DNA of 49,420 nt from an uncultured bacterium (GCA_905214955.1 CAJMON010000016.1:1-49420), one strand, 5' to 3'; shown: positions 16,380 through 25,107, numbered from the stretch's first letter. Numbers and translations are program-made. Notes: generated from the sequence alone by a model not told the origin.

Positions 16380-16409
16380 TAGACAAGAAGCGAAGATTTC
16401 CTTTATAAT
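16380..16409 (+). promoter_or_regulatory. Promoter of the riboswitch-controlled operon
   Basis: TAGACA (16380-16385), an 18-base spacer and TATAAT (16404-16409), about 45 bases before the riboswitch P1 stem. A perfect hairpin (GCTGGTT-TAG-AACCAGC, 16437-16453) lies between them. Confidence 0.65.
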
Positions 16410-16455
16410 GAAATAGAAATAAACTGAATAACATTTGCTGGTTTAGAACCAGCCG

Positions 16456-16618
16456 TTGTAAGTTCCGAAAGGATTCATAGAGAAACCGGTGAAAATCCGG
16501 TACGATCCCGTCACTGTGATAGGGAGCGGCAAAATGGCACACCACTGGGCATTTTTGCGGAAAAAGCTTGGGAAGGTGTTTTGCTGCGAAGAACTTAAGT
16601 CAGGAGAACTGCTTACAA
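16456..16618 (+). promoter_or_regulatory. Cobalamin (B12) riboswitch
   Basis: The P1 stem is TTGTAAG (16456-16462) with CTTACAA (16612-16618). Inside, in the expected order, are AAACCGGTGAAAATCCGGT (16483-16501), GATCCCGTCACTGTGA (16504-16519), the internal CCACTGG and CTTGGGAAGGTG segments, and the B12-box GTCAGGAGAACTGC (16599-16612). This combination is diagnostic of the adenosylcobalamin-type riboswitch class. It precedes a terminator and a Nik/Opp-type importer, so cobalamin should switch transcription of that importer off. Confidence 0.93.
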
Positions 16619-16677
16619 TTGATCTCAACTATGATTCTTACGGTAGATAGGAAACATCTTATTTTGTGTAGCAGTAT

Positions 16678-16710
16678 AATACTCGTATCGAATGGTACGA
16701 GTATTTTTTT
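16678..16710 (+). terminator. Riboswitch expression-platform terminator
   Basis: AATACTCGTA (16678-16687) pairs perfectly with TACGAGTATT (16696-16705) around an eight-base loop, followed by a seven-T run. It sits about 60 bases after the riboswitch and 90 bases before the first permease gene. Confidence 0.9.
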
Positions 16711-16797
16711 GCGCGAAAAAGTGTCTGAAACGAAGGATTTCATTGAGAAGGCAAATGGGGGGAAAGAGCCATAAAATGTGGAAAGGAGAAAGAAAAA

Positions 16798-17736
16798 ATG
16801 ACAAAAAAACAAATTGGAAGAAGATGTATTCAGATCCTGATCGTTTTAATTGGAATCAGCTTTTTTACGTTTGCACTGACATACTTATCACCGGGTGATC
16901 CGGCGGAAATCATGCTGACAGAATGCGGAAATCTTCCGACACCGGAACTGCTGGAACAGACAAGACATGAACTTGGACTGGACAAACCGTTCTTAGTACA
17001 GTATGGTTCCTGGCTGAAAGGGGTACTGACCGGAGATATGGGAATGTCCTATTCCATGAAAGTTCCTGTTGTACAGAAGCTGGTATCCTGCTTCTGGCCC
17101 ACACTTCAGATGTCGCTTCTGGCGCTGCTCCTGATGATTGTGATTTCCATTCCCATGGGAATTGCAGCGGCCGTTTATCAGAACAAATGGCCGGACTACC
17201 TGGTAAGAGGGGTGACCTTTATCGGAGTATCTGTTCCAAGCTTCTGGCTTGGACTGATTCTGCTGAGTATCTTTGGCGTGCAGCTGCGCTGGGTCAATGT
17301 AGCAGGAGGAACCACAGATCTGAAAGCAATGATCCTGCCTTCTGTGACCCTGGCACTGGCCATGTCTGCAAAATATACCAGACAGGTGAGAAGTGCGGTA
17401 TTGGAGGAACTGCACCAGGATTATGTAACCGGTGCGAGAATGCGTGGAATTACGGAAACAGCGATTTTGTGGAAACATGTGCTGCCAAACGTGATGCTGC
17501 CCCTTGTAACACTGCTGGGACTTTCTCTGGGAAGTCTGCTTGGAGGAACGGCAGTGGTCGAGATCATTTACAACTGGCCTGGAATGGGAAGCATGGCGGT
17601 AAAAGCAATTTCCTGCAGAGACTATCCGCTGGTTCAGGGATACGTATTATGGATTGCTATTTTATATATGGTGATCAACCTGCTGGTGGACCTTTCCTAT
17701 AAGTACTTAGATCCAAGGCTGAAGGAGGAACGGTAA
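16798..17736 (+). CDS. Nickel/peptide-type ABC permease (NikB/OppB-like)
   Basis: First gene under the riboswitch, 312 residues, BPD_transp_1 family. The N-terminus RRCIQILIVLIGISFFTFALTYLSPGDPAEIML is the typical OppB/DppB/NikB opening. GARMRGITETAILWKHVLPNVMLP is the cytoplasmic EAA loop, and YNWPGMGSMAVKAISCRDYPLVQG is the conserved C-terminal motif. AAAGGAG precedes the ATG. Sequence alone cannot separate peptide from nickel/cobalt-chelate transport; control by B12 argues for a metal or corrinoid precursor. Confidence 0.9.
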   Translation: MTKKQIGRRCIQILIVLIGISFFTFALTYLSPGDPAEIMLTECGNLPTPELLEQTRHELGLDKPFLVQYGSWLKGVLTGDMGMSYSMKVPVVQKLVSCFWPTLQMSLLALLLMIVISIPMGIAAAVYQNKWPDYLVRGVTFIGVSVPSFWLGLILLSIFGVQLRWVNVAGGTTDLKAMILPSVTLALAMSAKYTRQVRSAVLEELHQDYVTGARMRGITETAILWKHVLPNVMLPLVTLLGLSLGSLLGGTAVVEIIYNWPGMGSMAVKAISCRDYPLVQGYVLWIAILYMVINLLVDLSYKYLDPRLKEER

Positions 17737-17737
17737 G

Positions 17738-18562
17738 TTGAAAAAGAAAAATATTTTTGTGGAACATAAACAGTTTACCCTGTTCCTGATCTTGGCGTTG
17801 GTGATTGTTGGAGTTGCCATTTTTGCACCCTGGATTGCTCCGAAGGATCCCCTGGAAGCCGTGATGCTGGATTCCTTAAAGGCACCCTGCAAAGAGTATC
17901 CTCTTGGAACAGACAAGCTGGGACGTGACCTGCTGTCCCGTGTGATTTTCGGAACACGGACTTCTCTGGTATCTACTCTGATTCTGGTAGCCGTGATTTT
18001 TGTAGTAGGAACTGTTCTGGGAGTTCTGGCAGGTTATTTTGGAGGCCTTGTAGATGAAGTAATTATGCGGATTGCCGATATGATGATTTCCTTCCCAGGT
18101 CTGGTACTGGCCATCGCCATTGCCGGTATGCTTGGCCCGAATCTGGTAAATGCTGTAATCGCCATTTCCGCTGTAAGCTGGACAAAATACGCCCGTCTTG
18201 CAAGAAGTATGGTTTTAAAAGTAAAAAAGAGCCTGTTTATTGAAGCAGCCGTGGTAAACGGAACAAAGACCCTGCCAATTTTGTGGAAGCATGTTCTTCC
18301 AAACATGATTACACAGATGGTGGTTACCGCCGCAGCAGATATCGGAACCATGATGCTGGAACTGGCTTCCCTGTCCTTCCTTGGATTTGGAGCTACGGCG
18401 CCGACTCCGGAGTGGGGACTGATGTTAAACGAAGGACGTACCTACATGGCAAAAGCGCCCTGGCTGATGATCGCACCGGGAATTGCCATTGTCATTGTTG
18501 TAATTGTATTCAATATGCTGGGAGACAGCATCCGGGATATTTTAGACCCAAGAAACCAGTAA
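17738..18562 (+). CDS. Nickel/peptide-type ABC permease (NikC/OppC-like)
   Basis: Second permease, 274 residues. PLGTDKLGRDLLSRVIFGTRTSLV is the classic DppC/NikC motif, followed by GYFGGLVDEVIMRIADMMISFPGLVLAIAIAGMLGPN and an EAA loop AAVVNGTKTLPILWKHVLPN. It starts with TTG at 17738, one base after the upstream stop and preceded by AAGGAGG at 17723-17729. The close spacing makes it an obligate partner of the first permease. Confidence 0.9.
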   Translation: MKKKNIFVEHKQFTLFLILALVIVGVAIFAPWIAPKDPLEAVMLDSLKAPCKEYPLGTDKLGRDLLSRVIFGTRTSLVSTLILVAVIFVVGTVLGVLAGYFGGLVDEVIMRIADMMISFPGLVLAIAIAGMLGPNLVNAVIAISAVSWTKYARLARSMVLKVKKSLFIEAAVVNGTKTLPILWKHVLPNMITQMVVTAAADIGTMMLELASLSFLGFGATAPTPEWGLMLNEGRTYMAKAPWLMIAPGIAIVIVVIVFNMLGDSIRDILDPRNQ

Positions 18563-18599
18563 CTTTAGAAAAAAAATAGAGAATAAAAAGGAGACAGAG

Positions 18600-20156
18600 A
18601 TGAAAAACAGATTATTTCAGAGAATGGCAGCAATCACCGCAGCATGTACAGTAGCTTTTGCAGGAATCCCGGCTTCTACCGCATTTGCAGCAGGCGAGAT
18701 CAATATTGGCGTTACCAGTTTTGCAGATACCCTGGAGCCCACAGAGCAGTATTTCAGCTGGGTAGTATCCAGATATGCCATCGGTGAGTGCCTGGCAAAA
18801 TTTGATGAAAACGGAGAACTGGTTCCCTGTCTGGCAGAAAGCTGGGAAAACAGCGAGGACGGAAAGACCTGGACCTTTAAGATTCGTGAAGGCGTAAAAT
18901 TCTCCAACGGAGATGATATGACGGTAGAGATGGTAAAAGCATCCCTGGAGCGTACCATTGAAAAGAGCAACCGTGTACCGGAGTTCTTCGATCTGGAAAG
19001 CATGGAAATTGACGGACAGAACCTGATTTTCCACTTAAACAGAGCAAATGCAAACATGGCCGGAAGCCTGGCAGATCCGCTGTTCTTGATCGTAGATACC
19101 AATGTGGATGATTCTACATTTGCAATGCAGGGACCGGTATGTACTGGACCGTATGCAGTAGAATCTTTCAGCCCCACCGATGCGTGTGTTGTGGTAAAAA
19201 ATGAATATTACTGGGATGGAGAAGTGCCTCTGGACCGTGTTACTTTAAAGTGTATTGATGACCAGACCACCCGTTCCATGGCACTGCAGACCGGAGAAAT
19301 CGACATTGCCTACAACCTGAAAACAGAGAATCTGATTGAGTTTGACGGAAATCCAAACTATGACATTCAGGAACTGCAGTCCCTGCGTTCCACTTATGCA
19401 TTTATGAACCAGAACGGTGCGTTAAAAGACCTGAAACTGCGTCAGGCACTGCTGCGCGGTCTTGATAAAGAAACCTACTGCAGCGTTCTGCTGGAGGGAG
19501 GCGCAACTCCTGGAAAAGCTCCGGTACCGCCGACTCTGGACTTTGGCTTTGATGAGCTGAACGATGAAAATACTTACGATCCGGAAGGAGCAAAAGCGCT
19601 TCTGGAAGAAGCCGGATACAAAGACATTGACGGTGATGGCTATGTAGAAACTCCGGAAGGAGAAAAACTGGAATTAAACTTTGTAATCTACACCAGCCGT
19701 GCAGAACTGGGTGTTTACGCTCAGGCAGCTCAGTCCAACTTAAAAGACATCGGAATTAACATCAAACTGAACACCGTAAGTTATGAAACCCTGCTGGATA
19801 TGCGTGACTCCGGACAGTATGACCTGCTGATCTGGAACGTACTGGTTGCAAATACCGGAGATCCGGAAAACTACCTGCGTGAGAACTGGTACAGCACTTC
19901 TGCAAACAATACCGCCGGCTACAACAATCCGGAAGTAGATTCCTTACTGGATGAGCTGGCAGGAACCTTTGACGAGGAAGCAAGAAAAGATCTGATTGAA
20001 CAGATTCAGCAGCACATCATGGATGATGCAGCAACCGTATTCTTTGGTTATGAGACCACCTATCTGTTCTCCAACACACGTGTAACTGGTGTGAAGATGT
20101 ATCCGATGGATTATTACTGGCTGACAAAGGATATTACGCTGGCACAGGCAGAATAA
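18600..20156 (+). CDS. Nickel/peptide-type ABC substrate-binding protein (SBP_bac_5)
   Basis: Extracellular binding protein of 518 residues, family 5 (DppA/OppA/NikA). A signal peptide ends near STAFAAGE with no lipobox cysteine. Family motifs are LAESWENSEDGKTWTFKIREGVKFSNGD, CTGPYAVESF and RQALLRGLDKETY. The mature start EINIGVTSFADTLEPTEQYFSW resembles NikA-like proteins. The ligand is unknown; within a cobalamin-controlled operon a cobalt or nickel chelate is the simplest inference. AAGGAG precedes ATG 18600. Confidence 0.88.
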   Translation: MKNRLFQRMAAITAACTVAFAGIPASTAFAAGEINIGVTSFADTLEPTEQYFSWVVSRYAIGECLAKFDENGELVPCLAESWENSEDGKTWTFKIREGVKFSNGDDMTVEMVKASLERTIEKSNRVPEFFDLESMEIDGQNLIFHLNRANANMAGSLADPLFLIVDTNVDDSTFAMQGPVCTGPYAVESFSPTDACVVVKNEYYWDGEVPLDRVTLKCIDDQTTRSMALQTGEIDIAYNLKTENLIEFDGNPNYDIQELQSLRSTYAFMNQNGALKDLKLRQALLRGLDKETYCSVLLEGGATPGKAPVPPTLDFGFDELNDENTYDPEGAKALLEEAGYKDIDGDGYVETPEGEKLELNFVIYTSRAELGVYAQAAQSNLKDIGINIKLNTVSYETLLDMRDSGQYDLLIWNVLVANTGDPENYLRENWYSTSANNTAGYNNPEVDSLLDELAGTFDEEARKDLIEQIQQHIMDDAATVFFGYETTYLFSNTRVTGVKMYPMDYYWLTKDITLAQAE

Positions 20157-20169
20157 AAAGGAGTAACAT

Positions 20170-20955
20170 ATGCTGGAAATAAAAGATCTGACGATACAGT
20201 ACGGCAGTCAGGCACCCACAGTAGAGCATTTTCATCTTTCCATGAAAAAGGGTGAGATCATCAGCGTAGTTGGAGAAAGCGGAAGCGGAAAAACAACGGT
20301 AATCCGTGCGGTCCTTGGAGCACTGGCTGGAGGCGGCCAGGTAACAGGAGGCGATATCCTGTTCCAGGGAAAATCCCTGCTGGGAAATTCCAAAGAGGAA
20401 TGGAGAAAGCTCCGCGGCACAAAAATCTCTATGATTTTTCAGGACTGCGGAGGAACCTTAAATCCCATCCGCAGGATCGGAAGCCAGTATGTAGAATACA
20501 TCCGCACACACAGCAGAATGTCAAAGGAGGAGGCATGGAAACTGGCTGTTTCCATGCTTCAGAAAATGCGTCTGCCGGATGCAGAAAATGTCATGAAAAG
20601 CTTCCCCCATCAGCTTTCCGGCGGTATGCGCCAGAGAGTGGGAATTGCCATGGCAATGACCTTCAATCCGGAGCTTCTGCTTGCGGATGAACCCACCAGC
20701 GCACTGGACGTGACGACACAGGCACAGATCGTGCGGCAGATGATGGAACTGCGTGATAAATCCGGAACAGGTATTATCATTGTAACCCACAACCTTGGCG
20801 TGGCAGCTTACATGGCGGATCAGCTGATCGTGATGCAGAATGGAAAGGTAGTAGATCAGGGCACCAGGGATCAGGTCATGAACCATCCCACAAATGCGTA
20901 CACGAAGAAATTGTTGGCAGCAGTGCCGGAGATGGGAGGGGAACGTTTTGTTTGA
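20170..20955 (+). CDS. Nickel/peptide-type ABC ATPase (NikD/OppD-like)
   Basis: 261 residues. Walker A GESGSGKTT, signature LSGGMRQRVGIAMAM, Walker B ELLLADEPTSALDVTTQAQIV and switch His in IIVTHNLGVAAYMAD. The DVTTQAQI sequence after Walker B is specific to the Opp/Dpp/Nik class. It lacks the Cys-rich C-terminal domain seen in the partner ATPase. AAAAGGAG precedes ATG 20170. It ends eight bases inside the next gene. Confidence 0.92.
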   Translation: MLEIKDLTIQYGSQAPTVEHFHLSMKKGEIISVVGESGSGKTTVIRAVLGALAGGGQVTGGDILFQGKSLLGNSKEEWRKLRGTKISMIFQDCGGTLNPIRRIGSQYVEYIRTHSRMSKEEAWKLAVSMLQKMRLPDAENVMKSFPHQLSGGMRQRVGIAMAMTFNPELLLADEPTSALDVTTQAQIVRQMMELRDKSGTGIIIVTHNLGVAAYMADQLIVMQNGKVVDQGTRDQVMNHPTNAYTKKLLAAVPEMGGERFV

Positions 20956-21928
20956 AAATGAAGAAGTCCTTCTGGAAGCCAAACACATTGTAAAACAGTT
21001 TCCGGCATCTGGAGGCCGTGTGCTGACTGCGTGTAATGATGTAAATCTGAAAGTTTACAAAGGAAAAACACTGGGAATCGTAGGAGAGAGCGGCTGCGGA
21101 AAATCCACGTTTGTGAGAATGCTGCTTTCCCTGGATAAACCTACGTCCGGAGAAATTTTATACCACGGAAAAAATCTGACAGGGCTTTCCCCAAAAGAAA
21201 CCTGGGAAAACCGCCAGAACATTCAGATGGTGTTTCAGGACCCGCTGGCATCTTTTAACCCGAAAATGAAAATCGTGGATATTCTCACGGAGCCGCTGAG
21301 AAACTATGGACGGCTGAAACGAAAAGACAAAGAAGCAAAAGCAAAAGAACTTCTGGAAATGGTAGAGCTCCCGGCAGATTTTCTGTACCGCTACCCTCAC
21401 AATATGAGCGGCGGCCAGAGACAGAGAGTCAGCATTGCCAGAGCCCTGTCCCTGGAACCAGAAATTCTGGTATGCGATGAGGCTACCAGCGCACTGGACG
21501 TATCCGTTCAGAAGACAGTCATTGAACTGCTGGTGAAGCTTCAGAAAAAAAAGAATATCAGTATGGTATTTATCTGCCATGATCTGGCGCTGATCCAGTC
21601 TTTTGCCCATCAGATTGCAGTGATGTATCTGGGAAATATCGTGGAAGTAATTCCTGGTGCAGATGTTATGGAAAAATCCGTGCATCCTTATACACAGGCG
21701 CTTCTTGGAGCACAGTTTTCCATTCACATGGACCCGCATACCAAAATCGAAAGCATTGAAAGTGAAGCGCCCAGTCCACTGGATGTACCAAAGGGCTGTC
21801 CGTTCCAGAACCGCTGCGAACATTGTACGGAAGGATGTAGAAATAAACGCCAGGAACTGCAGGAAATTACTCCGGATCATCTGGCTGCCTGCAGCTATGC
21901 GGCTTCCAGTCTGCAGAAAGGTGTTTAA
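20948..21928 (+). CDS. Nickel/peptide-type ABC ATPase (NikE/OppF-like)
   Basis: About 326 residues. Walker A GESGCGKST, signature MSGGQRQRVSIARAL, Walker B EILVCDEATSALDVSVQK, and a C-terminal oligopeptide-type domain with CPFQNRCEHCTEGC, a cysteine cluster that binds an Fe-S centre in some relatives. The start is probably TTG 20948 behind GGGAGGGG (20935-20942), overlapping the first ATPase gene; an upstream ATG at 20894 has no ribosome site. Together with the three preceding products it completes the importer. Confidence 0.9.
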   Translation: MFENEEVLLEAKHIVKQFPASGGRVLTACNDVNLKVYKGKTLGIVGESGCGKSTFVRMLLSLDKPTSGEILYHGKNLTGLSPKETWENRQNIQMVFQDPLASFNPKMKIVDILTEPLRNYGRLKRKDKEAKAKELLEMVELPADFLYRYPHNMSGGQRQRVSIARALSLEPEILVCDEATSALDVSVQKTVIELLVKLQKKKNISMVFICHDLALIQSFAHQIAVMYLGNIVEVIPGADVMEKSVHPYTQALLGAQFSIHMDPHTKIESIESEAPSPLDVPKGCPFQNRCEHCTEGCRNKRQELQEITPDHLAACSYAASSLQKGV

Positions 21929-21931
21929 TCT

Positions 21932-22382
21932 ATGAAAAAGAGAAAGAGACTGCTTGGAATGTTGATCGGCACCATTCTGTTGTTTGTATTTGTCGGTATC
22001 AGTACCTGTGCAGAAGAAAGCAGCGAAGAGTGGAAGATCGGTGTTATTGTGTATGATCCGGAAAATCCGGAAAGGAAAGTATGCGTCCATGGCAGGCCCG
22101 GCTTTTGCAGTTATGGTAAATGCAATCACTGGAGATGTAGACGCGAATTCTGCAGACAATGGAAGCGTCCGTCTGTATCAGGGATTCTGGAAGGCAGAGA
22201 CCAGAAAAGAGTTTCTGAAGCTTTATGGATATACAACAGGAATTTATGAAAATGCATACAGCTGTGAAGATCTGATGCAGGTTATGAAAGTATACAATGA
22301 AGATACCACCCCGGAGGATCTGAAAGCTCTTACGGAAGCTTATACCGCAGAAGATGTGAAAGAAAGAATTCTGAAAGACTGA
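21932..22382 (+). pseudogene. Decayed ABC substrate-binding protein remnant
   Basis: The first frame gives a signal peptide and KIGVIVYDPENPE, the normal opening of a sugar-type (periplasmic binding protein) receptor. The second frame then continues MAGPAFAVMVNAITGD, SVRLYQGFWKAET and YENAYSCEDLMQVMKVYN to a stop at 22382, which reads like the extreme C-terminus of such a protein. Such proteins normally have about 330-400 residues. Here only about 130 remain and the frames join near 22065-22080, so I infer a large internal deletion with a frameshift. It starts four bases after the ATPase stop, inside the riboswitch operon. Confidence 0.65.
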
Positions 22383-22424
22383 GTCTAAAGATGAATGGAA
22401 AAAGGAATACAGGAGGGAACAAAA

Positions 22425-23381
22425 GTGCAGATTGGAAATCTGGAAGTAAAGCCCGGAGAGGTAAAACAGGGCTGGCTGGCTGTAGAAGGATGCTGTTATG
22501 AGCTTCCCATGACAGTCATATGCGGAGGGACAGGAAAGGTAACGTTGATTACCGGCGGAGTTCACAACGCAGAATACGTGGGAATTCAGGCGGCAGTGGA
22601 ACTGGCACAGGAGCTGAAACCGGAAGAAATTCCCGGAACTTTGGTGATTATTCCCATCGTCAATGTCAGTGGATTTACCCACAGAACCATGAGCCTTGTC
22701 TATGAGGACGGGAAAAATCTGAACCGGGAATTTCCTTCAAAGGAAGATGGCAGTGTTTCTGCATGTATCTGCCGGACCATAGAAAAGGAGCTGTTTTCCA
22801 AGGCAGATTATTATATTGATCTTCACTGTGGAGATGGATATGAAGAACTGCATCCGTATGTCTACTATGTAGGCTTGGTGAAGGAGTCTGTGAAAGAGAC
22901 AGCCCTGGAAATGGCCAGACAGACCAGCGTGGATTACATTGTAGAGTCCCATGTGACCGCAGGCGGCGCCTACAATTATGCGAATTCCCTTGGAATTCCC
23001 AGCATTCTTCTGGAGAGAGGCGGAAAAGGCCTGTGGAGCCGGGAAGAAGTCCAGGCAGATAAGCAGGATGTACGCCGGATTCTTTCCTATCTCTACCAGA
23101 AGCCGGAGATTTGCGCCGGAATTTCTAAGGCAGATGCCTCAGGAAAACAGATCATTTTAAAAGATGTGATCTATGAGATTTCTCCGTTCACAGGATGCTG
23201 GTATCCCTTCCACAAAGCGGGAGACCGGTTTGAAGAGGATGAAGTTTTGGGAGAAATCCGGGATTTCTTTGGCGAAGTTCTCTATGTATGCCGTGCGCCA
23301 CAGGCAGGTGTGATTTTATATCAGGCTGCAAGCTTAAGCATTCTGGAAGAAACGCCGATGATTACTTATGCATACCTTTAA
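22425..23381 (+). CDS. M14-like deacylase (succinylglutamate desuccinylase/aspartoacylase family)
   Basis: Zinc-dependent amidohydrolase of about 318 residues. ITGGVHNAEYVGIQAA supplies the His/Glu zinc ligands, NLNREFPS the substrate-binding Asn-Arg, and YYIDLHCGDGYEELHPYVYY the third ligand. The C-terminal part (FTGCWYPFHKAGDRFEEDEVLGEI) is the barrel domain of DoeB/aspartoacylase-like enzymes. GTG 22425 follows AGGAGGG (22411-22417) at seven bases; ATG 22395 has no good site. It is the last gene of the riboswitch-controlled operon, ending at a strong terminator. It may deacylate an imported amino-acid derivative or metallophore; this is a guess. Confidence 0.82.
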   Translation: MQIGNLEVKPGEVKQGWLAVEGCCYELPMTVICGGTGKVTLITGGVHNAEYVGIQAAVELAQELKPEEIPGTLVIIPIVNVSGFTHRTMSLVYEDGKNLNREFPSKEDGSVSACICRTIEKELFSKADYYIDLHCGDGYEELHPYVYYVGLVKESVKETALEMARQTSVDYIVESHVTAGGAYNYANSLGIPSILLERGGKGLWSREEVQADKQDVRRILSYLYQKPEICAGISKADASGKQIILKDVIYEISPFTGCWYPFHKAGDRFEEDEVLGEIRDFFGEVLYVCRAPQAGVILYQAASLSILEETPMITYAYL

Positions 23382-23392
23382 AAATGAAAAAG

Positions 23393-23437
23393 CAGGGAGT
23401 GTATGATTCGTATAGAGTCCTACGCTCCCTGTTTTTT
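23393..23437. terminator. Bidirectional intrinsic terminator
   Basis: CAGGGAGTGTA (23393-23403) pairs with TACGCTCCCTG (23421-23431) with one wobble. TTTTTT follows on the forward strand and CTTTTTCATTTTT on the reverse. It ends both the riboswitch operon and the reverse nudC gene. Confidence 0.88.
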
Positions 23438-24299
23438 AGGGTTCTAAAACATTTCTTCCATGGAGGGCAAACTGAGCAATCATCTGGCTGGTCATGCTGA
23501 AATCATCGTCCGGAAGATCCAGATCTTTTTGGGATACCCATTCTCCCATGGCCAGCTCGTTTTGATCCAGGGTGATGGAAGCATCTCCGTCCAGCTCCGC
23601 AAAATAGCCGATAAGCAGGTCGGAGGCTATGCCCCAGGGCTGGGTTTTGTAATAGTGGATATTTTTTACTTTCAGTCCGGTTTCTTCCATGACCTCCCGC
23701 ATCACGGTCTGTTCTGCCGTTTCCCCAATCTCCGTAAAGCCGGCTACCAGGGCATAACTTTTGTGTCCGGGGCCGGCATATTTTGTGAGAAGAAGCCGGT
23801 CTCCGTCAATAACGCCCACAATGATGGCAGGGGCGATTTTGGGAAAGATCATATTTTTACACTCCGGGCAGAAAAGCATCCGCTGTTTGGTATCCGGAAC
23901 CGTAGGATGTCCGCAGCGGCCGCAGAAACGGTTGTTCCGATACCAGTCATAGAGATGAAAAGCTGTCATGGCGGCAAACACTTCTTCTTTGGGAAGGCAG
24001 CCCCGGAATTCTTTCAGAGAATGCATGGAAAATCCTGAGTTTTCCTGGCAGAATGCTTCGGCAGTTTCTTGGGAAAGTTCCAGCAGGAAACAGGAAGTTT
24101 CATCCAGCCGGAAAAGCCAGATCAGGTTTTCATTCAGATCTGCTGCCTGCAGCTCCCTGATATGGGGAAAATGGCAGGAGTCCTCCTGAATATCTGCCAG
24201 CAGTTTTGGGCCGGAAAATACAAAGACCAGATCTTCATCTGCCGGAACTTTGGGGGTAAATTCGTTAAAAAGATGGTGGGGTTCAATATCCTGTATCAT
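23436..24299 (-). CDS. nudC: NADH pyrophosphatase / NAD-cap hydrolase (Nudix)
   Basis: Hydrolyses NAD(H) and NAD-capped RNA ends to NMN(H) and AMP. 287 residues, close to the NudC norm. The zinc ribbon uses C126, C129, C144 and C147. The Nudix box runs from G187 (GFTEIGETAEQTVMREVMEE) to about 209. TQPWGIASDLLIGYF (219-233) corresponds to the SQPWPFP-type NudC signature and separates it from other Nudix enzymes. The ribosome site is GAGGAG. A reading frame of 34 codons (24387-24283) overlaps its start. Confidence 0.93.
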   Translation of the reverse strand: MIQDIEPHHLFNEFTPKVPADEDLVFVFSGPKLLADIQEDSCHFPHIRELQAADLNENLIWLFRLDETSCFLLELSQETAEAFCQENSGFSMHSLKEFRGCLPKEEVFAAMTAFHLYDWYRNNRFCGRCGHPTVPDTKQRMLFCPECKNMIFPKIAPAIIVGVIDGDRLLLTKYAGPGHKSYALVAGFTEIGETAEQTVMREVMEETGLKVKNIHYYKTQPWGIASDLLIGYFAELDGDASITLDQNELAMGEWVSQKDLDLPDDDFSMTSQMIAQFALHGRNVLEP

Positions 24300-24461
24300 A
24301 AAAAATCTCCTCGGTGTTTTCGATTATTTCGTACCACATGTACTTGGGCACCCAGGTTCCAGTGGTTTTGCACCGCCATTTTAGCATATCCCTTCCGGAA
24401 AATCCAGAAAGCAGCGAAAAGTTTCTGAAGAGATTTTCTGGTGAAAATGGCAGTTTCAGGG

Positions 24462-24505
24462 TATAATAAAGACAGCTTCGAGGCACAAGGAACCGCACAA
24501 AAGAA
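24462..24505 (+). promoter_or_regulatory. TetR gene promoter with GCACAA repeat motifs
   Basis: TATAAT (24462-24467) is a clear -10 with a weak -35. Downstream are two tandem copies of GCACAA-RR-GAA (24483-24492 and 24495-24505). A third copy, GCACAAAAGAA, occurs at the oleate hydratase promoter (25142-25152), suggesting a shared regulatory site. Confidence 0.45.
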
Positions 24506-24528
24506 AAAATATGCAGGAGGAATTGCAA

Positions 24529-25107
24529 ATGCCGAATCTGACAAAACAGGCGCTGGAAGAATCCCTGAAAAAACTGCTTCTGGTAAAACCCCTGGACAAA
24601 ATCACCATCAATGATCTTACCAATGACTGTGGTATCAGCCGGATGGCGTTTTATTATCATTTTAAAGATATTTATGATCTGGTAGAATGGGCCTGTATTG
24701 AGGATGCCACAAGAGCTCTCCAGGGGAAAAAGACGTATGCGGACTGGCAGGAGGGGCTTCTGCAGATCTTTGAAGCTGTCCAGGAAAACAAGCCGTTTAT
24801 CTTAAATGTATACCGCAGTGTGAGCAGAGAACAGATTGAAAATTATCTGTTTCAGGTGACCTATGATCTGATCAAGGGCGTGGTGGAAGAACAGGCAGAG
24901 GGAATGAGCCTGCCGGAGGAAGACCTGGAATTCATTGCCCATTTTTACAAGTACAGCTTTGTGGGCGTGATGCTGGATTGGATCCGCCAGGGTATGAAAG
25001 AGAGTCCAGAAGTGCTGACAGAGAAAATTGGCGTGACCATGCGGGGAAATATTCAAGGATCTTTAAAAAACATGGAAGAGGAATACTTTACAAAACGGCG
25101 GGGATGA
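24529..25107 (+). CDS. TetR family transcriptional regulator
   Basis: 192 residues. The N-terminal helix-turn-helix TKQALEESLKKLLLVKPLDKITINDLTNDCGISRMAFYYHFKDIYDLVEW resembles the DhaS/TetR_C_8 group. The C-terminal ligand domain is helical (FIAHFYKYSFVGVMLDWIRQGM). ATG 24529 follows AGGAGG (24515-24520); the upstream ATG 24511 contains the ribosome site itself. It lies directly ahead of the oleate hydratase gene in the same direction and shares an 11-base promoter motif with it, so it probably regulates that gene in response to fatty acids or related stress (inference). Confidence 0.88.
   Translation: MPNLTKQALEESLKKLLLVKPLDKITINDLTNDCGISRMAFYYHFKDIYDLVEWACIEDATRALQGKKTYADWQEGLLQIFEAVQENKPFILNVYRSVSREQIENYLFQVTYDLIKGVVEEQAEGMSLPEEDLEFIAHFYKYSFVGVMLDWIRQGMKESPEVLTEKIGVTMRGNIQGSLKNMEEEYFTKRRG

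Noticed and set aside
21158..22159. 333-codon reverse ORF
   Set aside because: Antisense to the NikE-like ATPase, whose motifs are all intact; the reverse translation has no recognisable domain.
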